This document shows positions 21,859 to 46,259 of a DNA stretch of 64,000 nucleotides, piece after piece. Source of the DNA: Siniperca chuatsi (taxonomy: Eukaryota; Chordata; Actinopteri; Centrarchiformes; Sinipercidae); assembly GCF_020085105.1 (NCBI RefSeq), contig NC_058051.1, positions 24,922,955 through 24,986,954 of the forward strand, given 5' to 3'. Under the pieces are notes generated by a model that was not told where the DNA came from, did not search any database, and saw only the letters and a list, made by a program, of their open reading frames with translations. Each line of letters begins with the position of its first letter. The first letter of the stretch is position 1. The position numbers were made by a program, and so were the translations under genes.

Positions 21859-23144
21859 GGGCCTGAAGCACGAAGCGAGATTAGACGGTCAGCCAGCTAT
21901 CTTTGGGCTTCACTCAGGTTTTCCAGTATCACGAAGCTGGCTCACTTTTAATCGGGGTAATTAATCACCATGGTAACTTGCTGGCCAGCTAACCTGCTAC
22001 AGAGCATGTTAACTTCAGAGATCAAAACCTGCCAACCTGCCAGAGACATGTTTATAGCTCAGTAGAATCACTTTGCCTACCATGATAATTATGTCAGAGA
22101 GAGAAGAAACAATTTTGCAAAATTAAAAACAGGACTTTTAATAAACAGAGAGATAGTTATTGCACTATCAGCCTAATGAATGGCGATTATAGCTGCATAT
22201 TAATTGTGCGCTCTTGTTAATTAGCTCAGTAAAATATAAATGCAACATTTTGGTCACATAGACCTTAAAGTCGCTATAATCAATATTTTTACCTTAACAA
22301 TGGATCAAATTACTGTATAATGTGAAAGGAGTCACTCGTAGTGATGAACCCAAAGAGATCCCTCAGCTCTGGAGAGCGTCTTAGCATCTTTCAGCTGATT
22401 GTTTGGTTTTCTGGGCCACAATTTTACTGGTTTGGTTCACTCTCACTGCTCTCATAGTCGTTTTCGGCTTCAGCAGGAAGCCGTTTTTATCTAAAAGGCT
22501 CTAAAAACCCACTGTACACTACCTGCTCAGCACCAAACAGCAGACAGGCATGGTTAGAGAGTAGCTGGTGAACACAGTGAAGCATTTAGCAGCTAAACAG
22601 CCAGATATATCTCCCTCAGGAGTTGGTAGAGACCAAAAACTGAGCTAAAAGAGAGTGAATATTGGACTTACATTCATCAGGTGGACCATAGACAGACAAA
22701 TATATATACAGTCTATGAGGTGGACACACACGACTCCAAATTAATGATAATATGATAGACAAGTTCACCATATCAACTTAAAACGTGACGATATGTCAAT
22801 GTTGTGTGTATAGCTTGTTTCCGCTGTCCCCAAAAATTAGTTATTGCAGGTTTAATTTATTTACTTCAGGCCTTATTTTGACTGTCTATACTTTACTTTC
22901 TGCTTTGCAAAAAGGAATAGCTTTACTTTAACTGTTTTTAAGCATCATGTATCATCTACCCATAATAGTTTGTTCATCATCATCTATTCTAGGTTACTGA
23001 ACATGTTGAAAATGCCTTTATACTTGTAAATACACTTATTTATAGCCTTACTTTTCATATTTGAATATTATTCGTACTATTTCTACAACTTCTTATTCTA
23101 CTCTTATTATTCTTATTCTACTCTCATTGTAGTATATATATATA

Positions 23145-23175
<31 letters not shown>

Positions 23176-23257
23176 AGATAACCAGCCTCAAGATACAAGA
23201 TGTTAGAAGCCAGGTAACCCAAAGAGAGCCGTTGAACTTGCTTCGTGATACAGGCCC
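21859..23257. mobile_element. Nonautonomous DNA transposon with terminal inverted repeats
   Basis: The left terminus GGGCCTGAAGCACGAAGC matches the reverse complement of the right terminus, GGGCCTGTATCACGAAGC (2 differences in 18). The interior, about 1.4 kb, has no transposase frame. It contains an inserted copy of the repeat also found at 1010, and a TA/GATATA microsatellite at 23130-23180. Superfamily assignment (PIF/Harbinger or hAT-like) is not possible without clear target-site duplications. Confidence 0.7.
22555..22860. repeat. Dispersed repeat nested in the transposon, copy 2
   Basis: Partner of 1010-1290, with the same ordered blocks. Its position inside the 21859-23257 transposon means it either inserted later or is part of that element's body, which would make the 1010 copy a fragment of the same transposon. 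Confidence 0.65.
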
Positions 23258-24599
23258 CAGGTCTCTACCTCAACACGGATATATTGGTTAAAAATCTGCA
23301 GTTACACTTTTTTATCCTGTATTTAATTTATGAATCTGAAAAAAACGTTTTCTTTACATGACCTGTATTTTAATGTGTAATCTTACCAGGGATTTTAAGT
23401 CTGATCTAATCATATTCATCATTAGCTGTTGATTAATTTTATTGTTTTTACTAAACAATCCATTAGCCAGTTTTTTCATCTAATTAATATGTTTTTATCC
23501 AAATTACATTAATCTCACTGTGGTGCACCAGTGATTTTGTCCAAAATGACCTCACTGGTTTTGCACCTTTTTTCTTTTCTTTTTTTTATAAGGAAAGCTA
23601 TTTATACAAGTCCAAAAATATTTTGTGTCGACGCATTGAGAACAAACTGTTGTGAGTGTTATCAGTACTTCAACTGGAGTGTCTCCAACATTACTGTAGT
23701 AAGAACAATACTGCAGAGCTCTGACTTAAACATGATGTACAGTGTCTTCTAACGTAGGAGACGTTTACTTATAGGATCATAACAATGGCTTTGCACATTG
23801 TTTAAGAGCATTTATTATCGTGGCTTCATTTTATAATAGCAAGACCAACATGTATCTTCCACGGGGTCAAACAATGAATAAGTAAGAACAAGATACTAAT
23901 CAAAACATACATGTACTGTACATATAGTATGGATTTTTTTGGTTTGGTTTGTTTGTTTTTAAGCAATGTATGAAAAATAAAAAAGCCCTAATGAAGAGGG
24001 GAGAAATGTAAAAAATTATGATAGTAGATAGAAATTGTAAAAAACGAAAATAAAATAAAGCAATAATGAAAAACACAAAATAAAAAGAATCAAATAATCA
24101 ATCAATCAAATAATAATAATAAAATTAAGAAGAATTAGAGAAAAAATAAAGAGGAAATTATGGGGGGGAAAAAACAAAAGATGAGAAACCAGCATCTAAT
24201 TCAATTAATAAAAAAGGTGAATAATCAATACTATCATTGAGGCCGGGATGTATTGAGGCTCTGCTTGAACAAAATCCAAAATATTTCACTGTCTACTAGA
24301 CTAATTTCAGCCATCACCAACAGGGGGGGCGTTAATGGCTGTAATGACTACTAAATGCAGATCACCATTTTTTAATCATGTTGCCACGGTGATGAAGGCT
24401 TTTAAACTTTTGTCCTTACACGAAGCAGTGAGCTTTGGACAGCCCACCTGTGTATCAGGACCAGCTGCTCTGAGTTTCACCTCTTTCAGATCAGATCACT
24501 TCATCTGCAAAGTCGTGACAGGCAAGTTTTCAGTATTTTTTGACATTTCATAAAACAAACAATGAATAAATTTTTTGAAGAAAAAAAAAACACGCTAGA

Positions 24600-24783
24600 A
24601 TGAAAATAACTGTTATCTGCAGCCCTAATATTTTTGTATTTTGGACTGTTGGACAAAACAAGACATTAGATGGCATTTTTCACTGTTTACTGATATTTTA
24701 TAGTCCGAACAATTCATTGATAAATCAAGACAATAATTGGCAGATTAAACAGTAATGAAAGTAATCGTTATTTGCAGCCCTGC
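24600..24783 (-). repeat. GCAACTAAC-type teleost repeat fragment
   Basis: Bounded by two TGCAGCCCT blocks, with an ATTCATTGATAAATCAAGAC-like core. It is the antisense version of the repeat seen at 18170, 28820 and 56660. Confidence 0.5.
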
Positions 24784-25470
24784 TATAACATCAAAGTGTT
24801 TTATTAGGAATATGGTCAGCAGTAATGTTTATGTAGCATACATGCTAAACTGGTATGGTCCTTTAAATCTCAGTGAGACACGACCCCTTAGTTTGAATGT
24901 AATCTGTGCTTTTTCTTTTCTAGATGTTTGGTTTGGTCTTTTTTTAAATGACAGCTTTTGTAATTCTCTTAAAACAAATCAACAGTACTGTTCAGGTGTC
25001 CCTAAATGACGATTTTACGCACACCTGTGTTTTTATTGTTCAAATGGATCATGTTAACTGTACCAAAAGTTAAGGTGCTGAATCAGTTAGCTTCCTGTGT
25101 TTGACCACTACTCGCTGTACTGTATCTGTTCACTACATGCATGATGGACAGGCCTACAGTGAGATCAGACTCCTCTGGTGTGCTCGACACCTTTACCTCA
25201 TTGATTGTTTGTTTGGGACTTTTGATTCCTGATGGTGCTACACTAACGGTGCTACCTTTGCATGTTCAGGGTTTTTTTCACCTCTGCCCTTAATCTGCAC
25301 CATCTCAAAGTGAACTTTTCTCGTAGGTTGTTGTTTTGCTGTGTGTTGATTGTTCAATTGTGGGTTTGTTTTTATGAAATTACAGAGTGATGTAGGGAGA
25401 TCTTAGTGCGATGTATAGCCCATTTCCTTGGTGAAAACAACAAATGGCATGTCAGGACACAATGAATAAA

Positions 25471-27278
25471 AGTGTATGTGGGACTCTAGAAAAAACAGGT
25501 CCTGACTCATTTAGCCAAATAAAAATGCAATTTACTGAGCCGAAACATCACGTTTTGAGTTGTTTTATTGCTTCGCCATGACTTATTAAACACTCATAAA
25601 GTCAGGACGGAGTGCACTGGAGCCCCTTTTTTAAAATCATTATGTTCATGTTCTTTATTCCAACTTAATGTAGATAATTGGGAAATTATGTTGCAGAACA
25701 CCTGGAGCTTAGTGGTGCTGCAACATCAGCTGATGGAATAAAAATCAGACCTGCATATCCGTCACTTCTGCTTTTTTTATATACAAATTATTAAACATGT
25801 TACACTGGAAGCATCTGTATTCCGTCACAAGAGGTAAACATTGTTCTCCACTGTGCTGCAGTATTTGGGACAAGCTGGGAGAGAATCGGTGGCTGGATCT
25901 GGAGACAATAATGACTTTTATTTCACCAGGATAATCCACCCAATATGAATGCGGCTTTCCTGGGAGTGTTACATAAAAACATAACATTAGTGGCCGGTTG
26001 TGAAGTCCCCGTAAACAGCACTTTAAGGTATAGAGGGCATAGAAGGAAAATAGTTTTAGTTTAATTTTCTCTTGATATAGTCTTTGATTCAATCCTTTCT
26101 AAATGACAGTGAACTCTGTGCTAAGATACACTATTTACATTGATGAACAGACCCTTGTGAAAAACCTTTTGTCGTACTGTGAGGAGAGCCCGGGCCAGCC
26201 CTGTGAGGAGTCACACCTTAACTATCATGTGAACCCAACTTGTTCCCGAATCTCAGCCACTCTCCTTTCTGGTGTTTCTAAGTGACACTGTAACCTGTTT
26301 TATCCAGGAAAGCCCGGAAGTCAATTCGCCTTTTTTACTTTGTATTGAGCCTATGTAAATCCACTCCGACAGACTTGTGAGTTGGGTCTCTCAGAGGTCC
26401 TCCCTCCTGGGGCTGACACAGAATACACATCTTGGGTGCTGGTAGTTTCAATGTCTCTTTTCCTTCCTCAGAGAATTGGCTTAGCCCAGCCCACACCTTT
26501 TGTTTAGCTTGTTGTTTCCCGTAACCATCTAGAAACTCACTCATTGTATTGTTACATTGTATTTGACAGCTTTGTTGTGAAATTCTGTCTCCACTGCCTG
26601 CGAATAAAACAGAATTGGACCTTTTCTTCTACAATATGGGCAACATGATGCAGTACTGCTGCTGTCCGCTGTGCTGTCAATACCAGACATTTGCAGAAGC
26701 TCACATTGATGGAAGAAGTACTCAGATATTTTACTTAAGTAAAAGTAGCCGTACCACAGTGTACAAGTAAAAGGCCTGCATTCAAAACCTTAAGTAAAAG
26801 TATGTAAGTATTATCAGAAAAATGGACTGATGTGTAAGCATCACTGGGGCTAATTTCACTACTTGGTTGCTTAACCTATATAATATGTCATAGTTTATTA
26901 GTTGATTTATAGGTTGCATTAATACTCTGAATCTGCAAAGTAACCAGTAACTAAAGATGTAGTGGAATACAAAGTACAATATTTCCCTCTGACATATAGT
27001 GGAGTAGAAGTATAAAGCAGCACAAAATGGAAATACTCAAATAAAGTACAAGTACCTCAAAATTGTAGGTAAGTACAGTACTTGGATAAATGGTGTGTTA
27101 GAGTCTCTCTTTTTGCTATCTATTCATTTACTCGACCTTTCTGACCTGCCTAAGCAAGTTTCAGTTTCTGCTTTGCCTTTCAAGCCTCAGTCCTAGTTAG
27201 AAAAATAACATGTCATCTAAAATTATTGATTTTTAAGTTCACAGTGCTATAAAGAGTGAAAGGACACTTGGAAACTGA
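25471..27278. other. Intergenic region between the methyltransferase and KPWE genes
   Basis: No gene is supported. The segment 25745-26640 is complex and not obviously repetitive. It contains several short open frames without recognisable similarity and an AATAAA near 26603; an LTR or SINE-like origin is possible but unproven. From 26706 to 27095 there is a copy of the ACTTAAGTA-type repeat. Confidence 0.5.
26706..27095 (+). repeat. Teleost ACTTAAGTA-type interspersed repeat
   Basis: Begins TGGAAGAAGTACTCAGATAT, continues TTTACTTAAGTAAAAGTAGC, and contains TACAATATTTCCCTCTG and AAGTACAAGTACCTCAAAAT. The same blocks occur at 27744, 28542, 29930, 48180 and 56427-57220. Ends are roughly inverted copies of each other, which points to a nonautonomous DNA transposon. 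Confidence 0.75.
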
Positions 27279-28003
27279 TTATATTTCCCAGGGTTTCAGT
27301 ATCCTTTCCATCTGAGAAGGAGTGGGACTCTGGTTGGTTGGTTTTACGTCCAGTTTTGTCGCTCCAGGCACTTCTTTTCCCTCCTGAACGAGTCGCATCA
27401 CCTCCGCAAAGGAAAGCTGCGTCGCCTCCGTCTCTGCAGATGTTTCTGCTGTCTGGTTTTTACTGATAGCAGAGTCTGAATCTGAAAGTGTCCTCTGGTG
27501 CAGCTGCTCAACACCGCAGTCCACTGGCGTCACATGAGGAGAAGCAGAGCGCCACTGTTTGTAGCTGGTCCGGTCTATCGGCTCCACAAACCTGGTGATG
27601 ACGGAGAAGAGAGGGATGATGACAGTTTTAATAAAGTTGGGGTTTGAAGGGAAAAGACAAACAAGGATTAATTTCCTGTGGTATTATAAATTAAATTAAA
27701 AGAATATAAATAAGGTCATGATATAAAAATGTAACCTGTAATGCAGTGGTGGAAAATAACTAAGTACATTTACTCAAGTGCTGTACTTTTTGAGGTATTA
27801 TTTCCTTTTTATGTTACTTTATACTTCTACTCCAGAGGCAAATACAGTACTTTTTACTCCACTACATTTATTTGATAACTTAAGTTACTAGTTACTTTCC
27901 AGATTCAGATTAATAATACAAAATATAATAAACAAATAAATGATGATATTATTATATCAATAAGCCTTTATTGATGCCCGGGGGAAATTCACAAGCTCCC
28001 CAG

Positions 28004-28040
<37 letters not shown>

Positions 28041-29487
28041 CTCAACATTTACCAGCTATTGTATTGACGTACACATTCATGCATCAATAATTATAATCCA
28101 GTAAATATTATTCTGAAATGGGCTACTCTGCAAAATGAGTACTTTCAGTTTTGGTACTTTAAGTATATTTAGATGCTAATACTTTTGTACTTTTACTTAA
28201 GTACTTAAGTGAAATCATAAATAATCATTCAAACCCCCTACTTGTTGATTCAGGTATTAATTACGTCCTTGAAATTTGCTTCTATATGTTCAGTGGTGAA
28301 ATAAGTATCATCGGTATCATGATCCAGTCTTATGTTTAATTTCTATACACAATATCTGGACCAACACATATCTAATTTAACAAAAAATGTACACAGCAAA
28401 CAAAATAATGGAATATCAACAACTGTGGGGTGTGCTGATATTTCTCCCACTGAAGTTACAGTTCATTACAGGTCACAAAACGGTCACACAATCAACTGAT
28501 TACTTAAAATGTATTATTAGTAAATTAGAAACAAGCTGCACTATGTGGTGGAAGAAGTATTCAAATCCTTTACTTAAGTAACAGCACTAACACCACACTG
28601 TAAAAATACTCTGTTACAAGTAAAAGTCCCACACTGAAAATGTCACTCGAGTAAAAGTATGTAAGTATAATCAGGAAAATGTAGTATAAAAACCCTGTGA
28701 CCAATGTATTATCATCATCATCATCATTATTATTATTATTATATCTTACATTAGATTATTATTACTCATGCATTAATGTAAAAGCAGGATTTTACTGTTG
28801 TAGTTGGTTGTGTTGGAGCTATTTTTGTACAGGGCCGCAACTAAGGATTATTTTCATTCTGGATTAATCTGCTGAATATTTTCTCCATTAATAGATTGAC
28901 TGTTTGGTTTGTAAAAAATTCTGAAATTAGTGAGAAATGCCGTCACGATGACCCAGAGCCTAAAGTGACAAATTCAAAATTATTAAAAAATAAATGACAA
29001 TTATTAAAATAATTACATGAAAAATGATTTCAGCGATTATCAAAATAGTTGCCAATTAATTTTCTGTCATTTGACTAATCGATTAATCAACTAATCGTTT
29101 CAGCTGTACTTGCATAAACTGTTGCGTAACAAAACATATTTTATAAGCTCCTCGTATGTTTTATATGCAAAAAAAACTTAATTTGTAAAGTAACTAAAGC
29201 TCAAATAAATGCAGTGGAGTAAAAAAAAAATACAATATTATAGAAGAGATGTGGAGTAGAAGTATAAAACAGTACTACAGTAACTGTACTCAAGTACAGT
29301 ACTACAGTAACTGTACTTAGTTACTTTCCACCACTGAAACTTACCTGTTATAAAAGAAGAGTTTCATGTCCACCAGTTTGGTTTCGTCCCTGCAGCTGCT
29401 GCCGTCGTGTAAAGTCTTCAAACCGTCCTGAAACCGGCGATCGGCCTCGAAGTCATAAGAGTCAAACCTCAAGAAAACAGACTCCAT
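27279..29487 (-). CDS. Small KPWE-motif protein, PEX39/C6orf226-like
   Basis: Two coding exons on the minus strand, 29487-29345 and 27591-27279, join in phase (143 + 313 = 456 bases) to give 151 residues and a stop. The donor is GTAAGT and the acceptor CAG. The N-terminal exon encodes a compact segment beginning MESVFLRFDSYDFEADRRF. The C-terminal part carries LSFAEVMRLVQEGKEVPG and ends with LKPWEI, so KPWE is residues 147-150. This L-x-x-L-V-Q-x-G-x-x-x-P-G plus KPWE combination is shared with the peroxisomal import factor PEX39 (human C6orf226) and with PEX14-like KPWE domains, where KPWE contacts PEX7 during PTS2 cargo import. No membrane segment or signal peptide is seen. Family assignment rests on these motifs only; the N-terminal half was not recognised. 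Confidence 0.7.
27744..28215 (-). repeat. ACTTAAGTA-type repeat in the KPWE-gene intron
   Basis: Starts GTGGTGGAAAATAACTAAGT and has TTTGAGGTATTATTTCC, a TTCTACTCCA block, and TACTTTTTACTCCACTACA. It is interrupted by an L2-like 3' tail near 27955-27995 and a TA run at 28007-28037, and ends in ACTTTTACTTAAGTACTT. Confidence 0.7.
28542..29337 (+). repeat. Composite repeat: ACTTAAGTA-type element with a nested GCAACTAAC-type element
   Basis: The left end TGGTGGAAGAAGTATTCAAA (28540) and right end ACTTAGTTACTTTCCACCAC (about 29317-29336) frame the element. Within it, 28830-29110 is a GCAACTAAC-type repeat (GCCGCAACTAAGGATTATTT to TCGATTAATCAACTAATCG). The right end stops only about three bases beyond the GTAAGT donor of the KPWE gene's first exon. 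Confidence 0.7.
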
Positions 29488-29645
29488 CTTAACTCTGATT
29501 TAAGTTTGATTTACCTGACTGTCATCCCACCTGAAAGACAGGCATCAGAGCGCAGAGGAGCACTTCCGCCATTGGTTCTATTTGGCATCAACAAAAGCCG
29601 CTAAAGAAGGAACACAGCCGACTGAAAGAGCCGGGCTGCGGCTGT
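29488..29645 (-). promoter_or_regulatory. Promoter region of the KPWE gene
   Basis: The 150 bases upstream of the ATG are G+C-rich, with an ETS-type site (ACTTCCGCC, about 29560-29569) next to an inverted CCAAT box (ATTGG, about 29571-29575) and CG-rich stretches near 29625-29650. ETS and CCAAT pairs of this kind are common in housekeeping promoters. The transcription start is not determinable. Confidence 0.5.
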
Positions 29646-29929
29646 AGCGCCCCCGCAGGGGAGACCCAGTACTGCAGCATGTCGCAAGCTTCATGTCATA
29701 CTGTGGGCAGTGGTGGAAGTAAAAAAAAAAAAAAAATGTGTGTGTGTGTGTGGGGGGACTTCAAATGAAATAAAGAATATGTAATCCTAATGTCAAGTGA
29801 AATATTTAAGGCACTAAAACTAGATTATGACACACGGCCCAAGATCAGGTAAAAATGTCAGGACCGCCTTAAGGACCTTACTTATATTCACATATTACCA
29901 AACAAATGTGCATTTATTCGAATTGCAGT

Positions 29930-30300
29930 GGTGGAAGAAGTATTCAAATCACTTACTTAAGTAAAAGTAGCAATACAACACTATAAAAAAACCTCCATTA
30001 CAAGTAAAAGTCCTCCATTCCAGTCATTATTGTTAAATGAATTAATGTGCAAGCGGTACTTTAATGTTGTAACTTAGTTGGTTGATGTGGAGCTAATTTT
30101 AACTACTTCATTTACTGTTGGGTAGTTTAATCTATAATAATTTTATAAACGGATCATATTATTTTTAAATCTTAATCTGAAAAGGAACTATAGCTTTAAA
30201 ATAAGTGTATAGTGGAGTAAAAAGTACAATATTTCCCTCTGAAATGTAGTAGAAACATAAAGTAATAACATAATGTAAATACTTAAGTAAAGTACAAGTA
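29930..30300 (+). repeat. ACTTAAGTA-type interspersed repeat
   Basis: Begins GTGGTGGAAGAAGTATTCAA, then TTACTTAAGTAAAAGTAGCA and a CATTACAAGTAAAAGTCC block, and closes with TACTTAAGTAAAGTACAAGT at about 30298. Confidence 0.75.
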
Positions 30301-30670
30301 GCTTAGCTTAGCATAAAGACTGGAAACAGGGGTAAACAGCTAGCCTGGCTCTGTCAGAAGCCTACCAGCACCTCTGAAGCTCACAACTTAACACATTTAT
30401 TACCATGGATGTATTACATAAGCCAAAAAAGTGAAAAATGTGAATTGTTGTTTTTACAGGAATAAAAAAAAAACAAGATTAATTGTGTTAATCAGTGAGC
30501 TTCAAAGATGCTGGTAGGCAGATTTATTACCTTTGGACAGAGCCACGCTAGCTGTTTCCAGTCTTTACACTAAGCTAAAGCTTCGCATTTATCTTACAGA
30601 CATGAGAGCGGTATCGACCTTCCTCTCTACAACTCTCAGCAAGAAACCATATTTCTCAAAATGTCATCCT
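30300..30670. repeat. Fold-back repeat, two inverted arms
   Basis: The left arm (30300-30400) reads GCTTAGCATAAAGACTGGAA and GCCTACCAGCACCTCTGAAG. The right arm (30500-30660) reads CTTCAAAGATGCTGGTAGGC and TTTCCAGTCTTTACACTAAG, i.e. its inverse. It is the same family as 38308-38820 but degraded at the ends. Confidence 0.7.
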
Positions 30671-31091
30671 ATTTCTTATTATTGAGTTATTTAAAAAACA
30701 AAATCCTTACAATCATTGACCCACCTTAGCTGATACTGTAATTTAGTAGGTTTTTTTTTGGACTTTTGGGGTGTAATTCAGCCTTGGCTCAAACCTTTTT
30801 TTAGATTATATTTATATAGCAGGGAATGTATTCTCCCAAAAAAGATTTGTAATGACAATGACATGCTCATATGCAAGTATGATCTTGCCCATTTGTTTAT
30901 CTTTTATTTGTAAACACACTGTGAACTACAGCACATGGAATAAACAAGGATCATTCATGAATATTACTTTTGTCATTTAGTTTTCTTGTAGCTGGCATCT
31001 TTTCTGTGCGTTTTTACCACATTTTCACTAATCTGGTGAAACTGGTTTTATGTTGAATTGAAGACCATCCACTGTGAGGTGACCCACACTG

Positions 31092-31092
<1 letters not shown>

Positions 31093-31139
<47 letters not shown>
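31093..31139. repeat. (TG)n microsatellite
   Basis: About 47 bases of uninterrupted TG. Confidence 0.95.
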
Positions 31140-31142
<3 letters not shown>

Positions 31143-31660
31143 GTGTAACAGTAGAGGATAAACACGTGTGGTGAGCAGAAACGTGACACCGTGTGATTGT
31201 GTGACTCCTCTAGTCGCTCTGTCCTTGACCGGCCAGCTGCCACCAAGAGGAGACAAAGTATTTCAGCTGATCTGCTCCAAGAAAATCTGAGCTTCCATCT
31301 CAAACTGTGAATCAAAATTTTATATACCTGGATATTAAATCTTGATTTGTGACTATTAAAAAGTTACAAAACAAAGTGCTTTGAAATGCAGTGACAGTGA
31401 AAGTCAAGAGTCACACAATCAGGGAGGGAGGGAGGGAGGGGATCATGCGCCTAACAGGCAAGGAAATCTTATCTTATTAACTACTTAGCAGTTACTTTTT
31501 CTTTTTTGAGCATGTGACGTAACAGCCAGACGATTACTGCAGAGTGAAAACGTTTCTGCTTCTTACTTAAAATCTCCGGACTTCAGGGTGTGACTGTAAA
31601 GCCACGACAGATAATGTAGATAATTAAGATCACAATAAGTTGGTCAGATCTTAGAAGTTT

Positions 31661-32008
31661 ATTCAATAAAACTTTATTCTCTACAAAATACTACAAAGAT
31701 AATATAAAATTGAATTGCAGTTCACAATATAAGTGCAGAATCAGTTTTACATAAAGTTTAAGATTGTAAATGTGAATTAAGTTTGCAGTAACTGAAATCA
31801 AGATGAAGCCCATCTGTAACAGGAGATGAGTGTTGTGAATTGCACCAAAAGAAAACACTGAGCTATAAAGGTACTCACAGCTCTGCTAAACATCCAAACA
31901 GTCTACCAGTTCTCCCAGTTCAACCACAGCATTTTAAATTCTTCCCCCCATGGCTGTGACCGCTCTCAGCCGTCAGCTTATCAGTGTAGCTGCTGTTTCT
32001 GGTCCCGT
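31661..32008 (-). other. mtcl2: 3' UTR and polyadenylation signal of the MTCL/SOGA gene
   Basis: On the minus strand the first AATAAA downstream of the stop at 32009 is the complement of TTTATT at 31673-31678, giving a 3' UTR of roughly 330-350 bases. Another overlapping A+T-rich signal occurs at 31660-31670. No coding exon is seen between them. Confidence 0.5.
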
Positions 32009-45199
<13,191 letters not shown>

Positions 45200-46032
45200 C
45201 CCGACTCTTGTCCGCAATTCTTTCTCTTACGTTTTCAGGTGGGAAAAAACAGGCATGCAGCTTTTTCAGCTCTAAATGCTCACGGTGTTTCCACAAATAT
45301 GTTAAAAAGTCCTTTAAGTCCGCAGCTCACTGAAGAGATGCGACTGGTTTCTCTCCATCCTGAAGACTGAAACTTTGCCAAAATGCCAAGGAGTTGTGAA
45401 CAGTGATCAGCTGAGTCTGACTAACTCAGCTTGTTCATGACTTCCGGTCATCATTTCCAAAATAAAACCCTTTAGTTGACCCTTGATGAAAATGCTCTGC
45501 GATTTCTCTTTTTCTTTTCAGCAAAGTAAAATATTTGTTTTCCGCATTTTCCATCTTTTCCAAACTGTCTATTTTCATAAAAACAAATTTAATCAAATGA
45601 TTGTAAAACATATCCCTTAATAATAAATTATGCTAAAATAGCAATAATTGAGAAGAATTAACAGAATTAAACAATTTTTTTTCTGAATTCATATCAACCT
45701 TTCTACCACTATCCATCGAGGCGAGAAGTCGACAATTTAAGCTTTTATTTTCAAAATCACCACTCTTTCCGGTCTTACTGTGACTCTGGGTGACTTGACG
45801 TCGTTAAGTTTCCACTTTCTCCTTTGGAAATCTGACAAACAATTAAACAGGCAACTTGGCATTTATCCCTCTGAGTATCCAACCATTTATTTACACAATC
45901 AGCAGCTTTATTAAATATTTACTTGGCTGATATTAAAACAGTAAAAAACGTTTTGCTCTCTGCTCGATCCAAGATCCTGGAGACAACATGTCCAGTATTC
46001 ACATTTGTCACTTCAGATGGGATTCTTATTAG

Positions 46033-46067
<35 letters not shown>

Positions 46068-46259
46068 TTTTTTAAAAATAAATCTCTAATTTTTGAGTTA
46101 ATTTCAGGGTTATCTGATCACAGGTATAAAGCTGCCACCTTGTGGATGACTTAAACGGCAAAATTAAAAGTACAAAAAATAAAAGTACTCATTATGCAAA
46201 ATGGCCCATATTACAATAATGTAGTAGAAACCCTGGTTTACAGCAAAACTCAGCTACAG
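45200..46259. other. mtcl2 5' flank and intergenic spacer
   Basis: The 5' flank of the mtcl2 start is only modestly G+C-rich, and an in-frame stop precedes the ATG. No TATA box or strong CpG block is apparent. A TA run occurs at about 46038-46066. No other gene is supported. Confidence 0.5.

Larger units (their letters stand above)
21572..25470 (+). other. dnmt3bb.1: 3' flank and probable 3' UTR of the methyltransferase gene
   Basis: No coding exon follows the TAA at 21569-21571. Candidate polyadenylation signals AATAAA lie at 23976-23981 and 25465-25470; the second has a GT-rich stretch immediately downstream. The region is interrupted by a 1.4-kb inverted-repeat transposon (21859-23257) and a copy of the GCAACTAAC-type repeat near 24600-24783. 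Which signal is used cannot be decided from sequence alone. Confidence 0.45.
29646..31660. other. Gene-free stretch between convergent/divergent neighbours
   Basis: No coding exon is seen. Contents are an A-run and TG run near 29720-29750, an ACTTAAGTA-type repeat (29930-30300), paired arms of the fold-back repeat (30300-30670), a GT microsatellite (31093-31139) and a GGGA run (31421-31440). Confidence 0.6.

Noticed and set aside
25745-26640. Possible solo LTR or extra small gene
   Set aside because: An AATAAA near 26603 and unusual composition suggested it, but no terminal TG...CA inverted ends, target duplication or primer-binding site could be shown.
45200-45217. Upstream TTG start extending mtcl2 by six residues
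   Set aside because: TTG is not a normal start in this setting, an in-frame stop lies just upstream, and ATG at 45199 is available.
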